Shown here piece after piece: positions 1 through 5,080 of a DNA stretch of 5,857 bases. The notes below the pieces were generated by a model, which had not been told where the DNA came from, did no database searches, and saw only the letters and a program-made list of their open reading frames with translations. Positions within the stretch are counted from its first letter, which is position 1. Each line of letters begins with the position of its first letter. The translations under genes and the position numbers were made by a program. Source of the DNA: Acidimicrobiia bacterium (GTDB lineage Bacteria; Actinomycetota; Acidimicrobiia; Acidimicrobiales; Ilumatobacteraceae); NCBI GenBank assembly GCA_010030605.1, contig RHCK01000113.1:1-5857 (forward strand), written 5' to 3'.

Positions 1-1
1 G

Positions 2-808
2 CCGGCCGATCGGGCTCACCTGATGCTCGATGAAGATTCGGGTCGTTTCACCATCGGACCACTCACCGAAGTGATCGCCCAGAATCACTCGTGGTCCGAA
101 CTCGAGCCGTTCCTCGAGCCCGGTCCGCGCACTCTCTTCGTCGCGCATGAACGCGTGCTGCGTGGTGATTCGCCGGCCGTGTCCGACGCGTCGCGTTTCG
201 GATTCGATCTGCCCTTGTTCCTCACCGACTGGGAACCCTCGTACGCCGTGCCCACGTATTCCGACGACGGAGTCGATGCGCCGTGCCCCACGGACACGTG
301 GCGTCACGAATGGCATCACGTCGACTCGGCCACGGAAGCGACCTCGATCGACGATGCCGATGTGACTGCCGCGTTGCGCACGTTGGTGGAACCGTGGACC
401 TCGTCGTCGAATGGTCGCGCCGAGTCCGTCAGCGTTGAAGGAAATGCCACCCACGCTCTACGAGCACTCGGAATGAACGGCGCTCGCCTCTCTTCGATCG
501 ACGCCCGAGAAGCGGTGGCCTGGCTCGCATGGTGCGGTGCATCCGGTGGAGCGCACGGACGTCGCCGTGGTGGAGCTTTGGGACGATTCGGTGCGTGGTG
601 GATGCTGGCAGCGCTCGGAGGAATCACCGACGACTGGGACGAATTGGCCGATGCTCACGACCTCGCCGACGAGATCGGAGCGATCAGTGAGAGCCTGCAA
701 TGGTTCCGCTTCGACGATGCGACGACGAGCGGTTACGAATTGAGCCTGATCGCCGTCGATCCGATCGACGGATTGGCGTTCGGACTGTTGGCCCGCGACA
801 CGGCCTGA
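2..808 (+). CDS. Conserved-looking hypothetical protein, 5' end outside the window
   Basis: I do not recognise this protein. The reading frame is open to the left edge (codons from base 2). The first ATG, at 23, has no Shine-Dalgarno sequence before it, so the true start probably lies upstream and only the C-terminal ~268 residues are visible. Counting from the ATG, residues 1-110 are acidic and rich in Trp and His (a W-R-H-E-W-H-H stretch at 93-99). Residues 120-150 form a Ser/Ala-rich linker. Residues 160-260 look like a folded helical domain with an Ala/Trp-rich helix (AVAWLAWCGA near 163), a basic Gly/Arg turn (GRRRGGALGRF near 180-190), a hydrophobic segment (FGAWWMLAALGGI near 190-202) and a C-terminal DPIDGLAFGL. 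The hydrophobic segment is too short and too flanked by charge to call a membrane helix. No signal peptide can be judged. The gene converges on etfA, so it is not in that operon. Coding is well supported; function is unknown. Confidence 0.75.
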   Translation, partial: PADRAHLMLDEDSGRFTIGPLTEVIAQNHSWSELEPFLEPGPRTLFVAHERVLRGDSPAVSDASRFGFDLPLFLTDWEPSYAVPTYSDDGVDAPCPTDTWRHEWHHVDSATEATSIDDADVTAALRTLVEPWTSSSNGRAESVSVEGNATHALRALGMNGARLSSIDAREAVAWLAWCGASGGAHGRRRGGALGRFGAWWMLAALGGITDDWDELADAHDLADEIGAISESLQWFRFDDATTSGYELSLIAVDPIDGLAFGLLARDTA

Positions 809-843
809 GGCCGCGATGTCAACGGCCTGAGGCCGCGCTATCA
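800..843. repeat. 22-bp tandem duplication, two copies, each with a palindromic core
   Basis: Copy 1 is 800-821 and copy 2 is 822-843. They agree at 20 of 22 positions (differences at the 17th and 19th base). Each copy contains the inverted repeat CGGCCT-G-AGGCCG. Copy 1 includes the last codons and the TGA stop of the upstream gene. Copy 2 sits wholly in the gap before the etfA stop and carries the same bases out of frame. Confidence 0.85.
801..835. terminator. Possible bidirectional terminator between the hypothetical gene and etfA
   Basis: Because both repeat copies are palindromic, 801-813 can pair with 823-835 as a 13-bp stem with one central G-G mismatch and a 9-base loop (814-822). 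Each copy can also fold alone into a 6-bp GC-rich stem, though with a one-base centre. The position between two convergent genes is where a two-way terminator is expected. There is no T-tract on either strand, so this would be a GC-hairpin type terminator. The fold is read by eye and the function is inferred. Confidence 0.45.
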
Positions 844-857
844 ATGACGAGGAGAAC

Positions 858-1820
858 TCAGCGACCCTGGAGGGCTTCGATCAACTTCGGAAGCACCTTG
901 TGGACGTCGCCCACGATGCCGAGGTCGGCGATTCCGAAGATCGGCGCCTCCTTGTCCTTGTTGATCGCGATGATGTTCTTCGAGCCCTTCATGCCGACCA
1001 TGTGCTGCGTCGCACCGGAAATACCGGCCGCGATGTACACGCTGGGCTTCACGACCTTGCCGGTCTGGCCGACCTGGTAGCTGTAGGGCACCCAACCGGC
1101 GTCGACGATCGCTCGCGATGCACCGGGCGCACCCTTGAGCAACTTGGCCAACTGCTCGACCATCTCGTACTTCGCGCTCTCACCGAGACCACGACCACCC
1201 GAGACCACGATGTCGGCTTCGTCGAGCTTGGGACCGGTGGTCTCTTCGACGTGAACCGCGGTCACCTTGGCGGTGCCGGTGGCACCCAGATCGGGAACGC
1301 TGACCGCTTGCACCGCGGCCGCGGCTCCACCGGACGCCTCCGGAGCGAACGACTTCGGACGGAACGCCGCGAGGTACGGAGCGCCACCCGTGAAGGTGGT
1401 GGAGACCAACGTGTTGCCACCGAAGATCGGGGTGGTCACGGTGACCGAGTCACCCGATGCGGCGACGTCGATGTTGTTGGTGAGCACCGTGCGATCGAGC
1501 TTCACCGACAGACGGGCCATCACGTCACGGCCTTCGTACGACTGGGGGAACATCACGAGGTCGGGCGAGTCGCCACCGTCGATGACCGACTTCATGGCCG
1601 ACGCCACCGCGGCACCGGCGAGGTTGCTGCCGTAGTCGACGGCGAACACCTTGGTGGCGCCGTGCTCACCGAGCGATCCGGCGACGGACGAGCCGTCACC
1701 GGCCACCCACACGCTCACCGAACCACCGAGCGAACGAGCCTTGGTGACGAGTTCGAGCGACGCCGACGTCGGCGCGCCATTGGAAACCTGAGCGAAAACC
1801 CAAATGTTGTTGATTGCCAT
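858..1820 (-). CDS. etfA: Electron transfer flavoprotein subunit alpha
   Basis: This is the FAD-binding alpha subunit of the heterodimeric cytosolic ETF, which takes electrons from acyl-CoA and related dehydrogenases and passes them to ETF-quinone oxidoreductase or a similar acceptor. The 320-residue product has the usual family length. Residues 1-190 form the N-terminal alpha/beta domain, starting MAINNIWVFAQV. Residues ~200-320 carry the FAD-binding domain: VSGGRGLG at 206-213, the Ser-Arg pair at 235-236, QVGQTG at 249-254, the signature Y-I-A-A-G-I-S-G-A-T-Q-H at 262-273, then I-N-K-D (286-289) and the Ala-Asp at 298-299. The ATG at 1820 is chosen because homologues begin here; the frame stays open upstream into etfB, but that extension is basic, low-complexity shadow sequence. 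It follows etfB after 31 bases, so the two form an operon. A GGAG lies about 13 bases before the start, which is a weak ribosome site. Identification is secure. Confidence 0.97.
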   Translation of the reverse strand: MAINNIWVFAQVSNGAPTSASLELVTKARSLGGSVSVWVAGDGSSVAGSLGEHGATKVFAVDYGSNLAGAAVASAMKSVIDGGDSPDLVMFPQSYEGRDVMARLSVKLDRTVLTNNIDVAASGDSVTVTTPIFGGNTLVSTTFTGGAPYLAAFRPKSFAPEASGGAAAAVQAVSVPDLGATGTAKVTAVHVEETTGPKLDEADIVVSGGRGLGESAKYEMVEQLAKLLKGAPGASRAIVDAGWVPYSYQVGQTGKVVKPSVYIAAGISGATQHMVGMKGSKNIIAINKDKEAPIFGIADLGIVGDVHKVLPKLIEALQGR

Positions 1821-1851
1821 TGTTCTGTCCGTTCTCCGTGTTTCCGTTGAC

Positions 1852-2625
1852 TCAGATGACCTTGAGACCTTCGAGGAAGGCCACGATCTTGCCGAATGCT
1901 TCGCCGTCGTCCTCGATGACTTCACCCGCGGCGCGGGCCTCGGCCTGAGCGACGTTGGTGATCTTCTGACCGGCGCCATCCCAACCCACCGGCGTGACGC
2001 CGAGGTCGGATGCCTTCACTTCGTCGACCGGCTTCGACTTCGCGGCCATGATGCCCTTGAAGCTCGGGTAGCGCGGCTCGACCACACCGGCGGTGACCGA
2101 GATCAACGCGGGCAGCGGGCAGGTGACTTCGTCGTAACCGGCTTCGGTCTGACGATCGGCCTTCAACACGCCGCCATCGATGGACACCTTCTTCGCGAAC
2201 GTCACCGACGGAAGACCGAGAACTTCGGCCATCTGCTCGGGCACGGTTCCGGTGTAACCATCACTGGACTCGGTGGCCGCGATGATCAGATCGGCGCCAC
2301 CCAAACGCTTCACCGCGGCGGCGAGAATCTTGGCGGTGGTGAGCGCGTCGCTTCCCTGAAGCGCCGGGTCACTCACGAGCACGGCCTTGGCCGCACCCAT
2401 CGCCAACGCGGTGCGCAGACCAGCGGTCTCGCTGTTGGGGGCCATGGACACGAGGCTGACCTCTCCGCCACCGGCGGCATCGACCAACTGCAGAGCCATC
2501 TCGACGCCGTAGCTGTCGGACTCGTCGAGGATGAGCTTGCCGTCGCGCTTCAAGGCGTTGTTGCCGTCGAGGGCGCCGGGGTTGGCCGGATCGGGGATCT
2601 GCTTGACACAGACGATGATGTTCAT
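1852..2625 (-). CDS. etfB: Electron transfer flavoprotein subunit beta
   Basis: This is the AMP-binding beta subunit of ETF, first gene of an etfB-etfA operon, the same order as fixA-fixB in many actinobacteria. The 257 residues match the family length. Visible motifs are the N-terminal strand and loop M-N-I-I-V-C-V-K-Q-I-P-D-P (1-13), the E-S-D-S-Y-G-V-E-M-A-L segment (35-45), ESSDGYTGTVPEQMAEVLG-type nucleotide-loop residues (120-137), the beta signature ADRQTEAGYDEVTCPLPALIS (156-176), and the partner-recognition loop VVEPRYPSFKGIMAAK (181-196). Phe189 stands where human ETF-beta has Leu195, the residue that docks into acyl-CoA dehydrogenases. The ATG at 2625 fits the conserved N-terminus; the 90 in-frame residues upstream run antisense into the divergent lipid kinase gene and are not credible. 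No good Shine-Dalgarno precedes the start. Identification is secure. Confidence 0.97.
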   Translation of the reverse strand: MNIIVCVKQIPDPANPGALDGNNALKRDGKLILDESDSYGVEMALQLVDAAGGGEVSLVSMAPNSETAGLRTALAMGAAKAVLVSDPALQGSDALTTAKILAAAVKRLGGADLIIAATESSDGYTGTVPEQMAEVLGLPSVTFAKKVSIDGGVLKADRQTEAGYDEVTCPLPALISVTAGVVEPRYPSFKGIMAAKSKPVDEVKASDLGVTPVGWDGAGQKITNVAQAEARAAGEVIEDDGEAFGKIVAFLEGLKVI

Positions 2626-2634
2626 AGGGGACTC

Positions 2635-2640
2635 ATTCTG
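2635..2640 (-). promoter_or_regulatory. Candidate -10 element for etfBA
   Basis: On the minus strand CAGAAT (4 of 6 matches to TATAAT) ends 9 bases before the etfB ATG. That spacing would give a leaderless or near-leaderless transcript, consistent with the missing Shine-Dalgarno. No convincing -35 is visible; TTGTGT is present with a long 19-base spacer. This is weak evidence. Confidence 0.25.
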
Positions 2641-2666
2641 CTCGCTTGTGCGCCCGTTCACACAAC

Positions 2667-2688
2667 CCGCCGTGGCCGAAAACGGCGG
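2667..2688. promoter_or_regulatory. Inverted repeat in the divergent etfB / lipid kinase promoter region
   Basis: CCGCCGT (2667-2673) and ACGGCGG (2682-2688) are perfect 7-base arms around an 8-base centre. The dyad lies about 40 bases from the etfB start and about 50 from the kinase start, so it could be a shared operator. In GC-rich DNA a dyad of this size may also be chance. Confidence 0.3.
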
Positions 2689-2722
2689 TGGTGACCGACG
2701 ACTCAGGACCCCGGGCGGTGGC

Positions 2723-2731
2723 TGGTACGGT
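2723..2731 (+). promoter_or_regulatory. Candidate extended -10 promoter of the lipid kinase gene, leaderless
   Basis: TGG-TACGGT reads as an extended -10 (TGN followed by TANNNT). Its last base is 8 bases before the GTG start at 2740, so transcription would begin at or within a base or two of the start codon. No Shine-Dalgarno lies between. The -35 region is poor, which an extended -10 can tolerate. Confidence 0.45.
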
Positions 2732-2739
2732 CGACTCCG

Positions 2740-3729
2740 GTGCGCATCCTGCTCGTCGTCAACTCCTTCGCCTCCTCGGTGACCGCCCGCAACACGGTGA
2801 TCGTCCACCGGGCCTTGTCGCGAGCCCATGACGTGCAGGTCGTCGAGACCAACCGCCGTGGCCACGCCACCCGATTCGCCCAGGACGCCGCTCACCGGGG
2901 CGTCGATCTGGTGATCTCGTTCGGCGGGGACGGCACCTTGAACGAGGTCGCCACCGGTGTGGCCGGCACCGACACCGCCCTCGGAGTGTTGCCCGGAGGC
3001 AGCACCAACGTCTTCGCCCGCACCATTGGTCTGCCCAACGATCCGGTGGCCGCCGTGGACTTACTGGTGAACGGCCTCGCCGACCCCGACGCCAACATTC
3101 GACCGATCGGACTCGGTCGCGTGAACGGAAGATTCTTCTGCTTCCACACCGGCATCGGGTACGACGCCGCGGTGGTTCGTGCCGTCGAGACCCGTGCGTC
3201 ATTGAAGCGGTGGGCGGGTCATCCACTTTTCATCTACGCCGCGCTCAAGACATGGATGTTCGGATACGACCGATCGCAACCCCACTTCTCGGTGACCGCC
3301 GACGGAGCGATCGGCGGGCCGGGCGGACTCGACATCGATCCATCCGACGAATTGGAACGACCCCGATTCGATCCAACCCGCACCGTCGACGACGGATACT
3401 TCACCGTCGTTTTGAACACCAACCCGTATTCATTCCTGGGGAACCGTCCCCTCGACCTCTCCCCCGAAGCCGGCTTGGACAAACCGTTGGTGGCGGTCAC
3501 CTTTCGCACCATGTCGGCCGTCGCGATCATCAAGACGTTGGCCGGCGCTCTGCGCGGAGGCGGCGTCACGCCGAACGAGAACGTGTCACGCTTCGACGAC
3601 GTGCACGAACTGATCGTCGAACATCATTCGCCGTTCCCCTACCAAGTCGACGGCGATTACCTCGGCGAAACGACGCGGCTCCACTTCCGACACGTGCCCG
3701 ATGCGGTGAAGTTGCTCTTCCCCGGTTGA
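2740..3729 (+). CDS. Diacylglycerol kinase family lipid kinase (DAGK_cat, YegS/DgkB-like)
   Basis: The product is a soluble lipid kinase expected to phosphorylate diacylglycerol or a related lipid with ATP at the inner membrane face, giving phosphatidate that returns to phospholipid synthesis. The length, 329 residues, is normal. The N-terminal nucleotide-binding domain runs from M-R-I-L-L-V-V-N-S (1-9) through the hallmark S-F-G-G-D-G-T-L-N-E-V (60-70) and the second glycine motif L-P-G-G-S-T-N-V-F-A-R (84-94). The C-terminal beta domain includes F-H-T-G-I-G-Y-D-A (135-143) and Q-V-D-G-D-Y-L-G (302-309). The last motif is DGD where DgkB-type enzymes have DGE, whose Glu is the proposed general base; Asp306 could serve instead. 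The GTG start is chosen because the conserved strand begins immediately after it. It is divergent from etfB, and its TGA directly abuts the stop of the convergent phosphodiesterase gene. The exact lipid substrate cannot be told from sequence. Confidence 0.92.
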   Translation: MRILLVVNSFASSVTARNTVIVHRALSRAHDVQVVETNRRGHATRFAQDAAHRGVDLVISFGGDGTLNEVATGVAGTDTALGVLPGGSTNVFARTIGLPNDPVAAVDLLVNGLADPDANIRPIGLGRVNGRFFCFHTGIGYDAAVVRAVETRASLKRWAGHPLFIYAALKTWMFGYDRSQPHFSVTADGAIGGPGGLDIDPSDELERPRFDPTRTVDDGYFTVVLNTNPYSFLGNRPLDLSPEAGLDKPLVAVTFRTMSAVAIIKTLAGALRGGGVTPNENVSRFDDVHELIVEHHSPFPYQVDGDYLGETTRLHFRHVPDAVKLLFPG

Positions 3730-4431
3730 TCAGCGACCGAGAACCCCGAGAGCCACATCGGGAACGTTGGTGCAGATTCCGTCGATCCCCCACGCGATGA
3801 GCTCCTCCATGCGCACGGGGTCGTCACAGGTCCATGTGTTCACGCGGATTCCCGCGGCGTGAAACTCGTCGATCATCGCTTCGGTGACGAGGCCCACCCA
3901 CGGGTGAACGGCCGCATGTCCGCTGGCCGACAAGGAACGAATGCAGTCGGCACGTTCCTCGTCGCGCACCCCGACGGTCAACCACGCGGTGGCGATGGAA
4001 GGGCGCAGTTCACGACAACGGTCGACTGTCTCGCGGCGGAACGACGAGATCAACCAGCGACCGTCTCCTTCGGAGCGTTCGGCGAGACACGCGATGGTGT
4101 CATCGGCGATGGTGTCGTTCGCATCGAAGTCACCTTCTTCGGGGTCGTTCTTGATCTCCACGTTCACCCACAACGGAGCGCACGCATCGAGGGCCTCATC
4201 GAGAGTGCACACGTGTTCGGGAAGATCGGCGAACATCGACGCGGCAATGAGGCGTCCATCGTCGAGGGTCGGATTGTGATGCACCACGAGAACCCCGTCG
4301 ATCGTTCGTCGCACATCGAGCTCCACGGAGTCGGCGCCCATCTGCACTGCCCGGCGGAACGCGGCCACCGTGTTCTCCATCTCGGCCCGCGACGCACCAC
4401 GATGAGCGATGACCTGCGTACGCGTCGACAT
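3730..4431 (-). CDS. Glycerophosphodiester phosphodiesterase (GDPD family), cytoplasmic
   Basis: This enzyme hydrolyses glycerophosphodiesters, the deacylation products of phospholipids, to sn-glycerol 3-phosphate and an alcohol, using a divalent metal in a TIM barrel. The 233 residues match small bacterial GDPDs, and no signal peptide is present, so it should act in the cytosol. Motifs: catalytic H10-R11 in A-H-R-G-A-S, E19-N20-T21, metal ligands E37 and D39 in V-E-L-D-V, H52 in V-V-H-H-N-P-T-L, E92 and K94 in V-N-V-E-I-K-N, W200 in V-N-T-W-T, and the C-terminal D-G-I-C-T-N-V-P-D (217-225). Asn53 replaces the Asp usually found after the second catalytic His. The ATG at 4431 is fixed by a strong ribosome site and by the HRG motif near the N-terminus; the frame is open further upstream but lacks similarity there. 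It pairs logically with the adjacent lipid kinase in glycerolipid turnover, although the genes are convergent. The natural substrate is not determined. Confidence 0.93.
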   Translation of the reverse strand: MSTRTQVIAHRGASRAEMENTVAAFRRAVQMGADSVELDVRRTIDGVLVVHHNPTLDDGRLIAASMFADLPEHVCTLDEALDACAPLWVNVEIKNDPEEGDFDANDTIADDTIACLAERSEGDGRWLISSFRRETVDRCRELRPSIATAWLTVGVRDEERADCIRSLSASGHAAVHPWVGLVTEAMIDEFHAAGIRVNTWTCDDPVRMEELIAWGIDGICTNVPDVALGVLGR

Positions 4432-4437
4432 TGGTTG

Positions 4438-4443
4438 CCCTCC
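4438..4443 (-). promoter_or_regulatory. Ribosome binding site of the GDPD gene
   Basis: On the minus strand GGAGGG ends 6 bases before the ATG at 4431. It is the best Shine-Dalgarno in the window and decides the start against the longer open frame that reaches 4692. Confidence 0.85.
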
Positions 4444-4657
4444 GTGTTGCTCGCAATGCGAGACGATCGTTTCGAACGACGAACCCGTGTTCGGCGCCTG
4501 CCACACCAGTTTCGTTCTGTCAATGGATTGTGACCCAATCCTCGCCGATTTTCGAAAAACATCTCTTTGTCCGGAGACAAAAAAGTTGGTCCGACCTCTT
4601 GCGAGTTCACCCTCCGTTTGCCAACCTTCTGGAGTCCCCACACCCCGACCGGACACT

Positions 4658-4682
4658 CCGAAGTTTCCCCGCGAAAGTTCGG
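4658..4682. promoter_or_regulatory. 25-bp inverted repeat upstream of whiB, putative operator
   Basis: Arms CCGAAGTTTC (4658-4667) and GAAAGTTCGG (4673-4682) are reverse complements at 9 of 10 positions around CCCGC. The right arm ends 43 bases before the whiB GTG, where a -35 or an operator would sit. WhiB genes are commonly under tight control; the identity of any bound protein is unknown. Confidence 0.5.
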
Positions 4683-4715
4683 CACAGCACATTCGTTAGA
4701 CCCCTCAACCCACTT

Positions 4716-4719
4716 GGAG
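4716..4719 (+). promoter_or_regulatory. Ribosome binding site of whiB
   Basis: GGAG, within TTGGAGA, lies 6 bases before the GTG at 4726. It supports GTG 4726 over the alternative upstream TTG at 4567, which would add 53 residues unlike any WhiB protein. Confidence 0.75.
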
Positions 4720-4725
4720 ACCAAC

Positions 4726-5049
4726 GTGTCGATTCTTGCCTCCGCCCTCGCACTCGGATCCGCCGATTACTCCTGGCGTTCCGAAGCCATCTGCCGCGAC
4801 ACCGACCCGGAGTTGTTCTTCCCCGTCGGCACCACCGGCCAGGCGCTGTTGCAGATCGATCGGGCCAAGCAAGTGTGCAACGAGTGCAACGTGCGCGTTA
4901 GTTGTCTGGAGTTCGCTCTCGAGACCAATCAGGACTCGGGCATCTGGGGCGGCACCTCCGAGGAAGAGCGTCGCAACATTCGTCGTCAGATCGCCGCCCG
5001 CAATCGTGCGGCGCAGCAGAACCGCATCGCGGTCGCTCCCGCATCCTGA
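4726..5049 (+). CDS. whiB1: WhiB1-like iron-sulfur transcriptional regulator
   Basis: This is a Wbl protein, an actinobacterial regulator that binds a [4Fe-4S] cluster and acts with the primary sigma factor. The 107-residue product has cysteines at 23, 51, 54 and 60, giving C-x27-C-x2-C-x5-C. That is the same spacing I recall for M. tuberculosis WhiB1, with close matches in C-R-D-x-D-P-E-L-F-F-P-V-G (23-35) and Q-D-S-G-I-W-G-G (69-76). Trp17 and Phe31-Phe32 match the residues that in WhiB1 pack against region 4 of SigA. The C-terminal R-R-N-I-R-R-x-I-A-A-R-N-R (82-94) is the basic DNA-contacting tail. The N-terminus is about 14 residues longer than in WhiB1, with no in-frame ATG, GTG or TTG inside that extra stretch. 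The gene converges on a PdtaS-like kinase, as in mycobacteria. By analogy it may respond to nitric oxide and autoregulate. Family is certain; WhiB1 orthology is inferred from motif spacing and synteny. Confidence 0.94.
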   Translation: MSILASALALGSADYSWRSEAICRDTDPELFFPVGTTGQALLQIDRAKQVCNECNVRVSCLEFALETNQDSGIWGGTSEEERRNIRRQIAARNRAAQQNRIAVAPAS

Positions 5050-5050
5050 C

Positions 5051-5080
5051 CCTCCGGAGCGCGCCGCTCAGCGCGGAAGG
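5051..5080. terminator. Possible bidirectional terminator between whiB and the kinase gene
   Basis: The 18-base gap and the last kinase codons hold CTCCGGAG (5052-5059, perfect palindrome), then CGCGC (5060-5064) and GCGCG (5071-5075) around a 6-base loop. The hairpin overlaps the kinase stop codon. There is no T-tract. The convergent position favours a terminator, but GC-rich sequence makes such stems common. Confidence 0.35.

Larger units (their letters stand above)
4432..4725. other. Dyad-rich divergent intergenic region between GDPD and whiB
   Basis: This 294-base stretch encodes no credible protein and is more A/T-rich in its middle (4505-4590) than its surroundings. It holds several dyads: TCGTT-3-AACGA (4467-4479), GGATTG-5-CAATCC (4525-4541), the palindrome TTTTCGAAAA (4549-4558), TTTGTC-4-GACAAA (4566-4581) and the long inverted repeat at 4658-4682. 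A perfect TTGACA lies on the minus strand (4523 to 4518) but without a recognisable -10. It must contain the promoters of both flanking genes. Confidence 0.7.

Noticed and set aside
305..319. H-E-W-H-H in the hypothetical protein, a formal HExxH metalloprotease match
   Set aside because: The flanks are polar and acidic rather than the hydrophobic helix of zinc proteases, and no third ligand motif is evident. It is probably chance.
900..1850. Long open frame of 316 codons on the + strand, opposite etfA
   Set aside because: It lies antisense to a certain etfA, encodes Arg/His/Gly-rich low-complexity sequence and has no family motif. It is the usual GC-rich antisense shadow.
1804..2694. Open frame of 296 codons on the + strand, opposite etfB
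   Set aside because: Same reasoning: it mirrors etfB, is rich in His, Gly and Asp repeats without a domain, and crosses the etfB promoter.
4518..4523. Perfect TTGACA -35 on the minus strand upstream of GDPD
   Set aside because: At spacings of 15 to 19 bases the downstream hexamers are GC-rich (such as CAGGCG) and none resembles a -10, so I do not call a promoter.
4529..4545. TGTGA half of a CRP/Cmr-type site upstream of whiB (mycobacterial whiB1 is CRP-regulated)
   Set aside because: The second half at the required spacing reads CCTCG instead of TCACA, so it is only a half-site.
4566..4585. TTTGTC-CGGA-GACAAA hairpin followed by an A-run
   Set aside because: A terminator needs T after the stem in the direction of transcription. 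On the + strand A follows, and on the - strand the T-run comes before the stem. It is kept only as a dyad.
4567..4725. A 53-codon N-terminal extension of whiB from TTG 4567
   Set aside because: The extension resembles no Wbl protein, has no ribosome site and covers the dyads. GTG 4726 has GGAG at good spacing.
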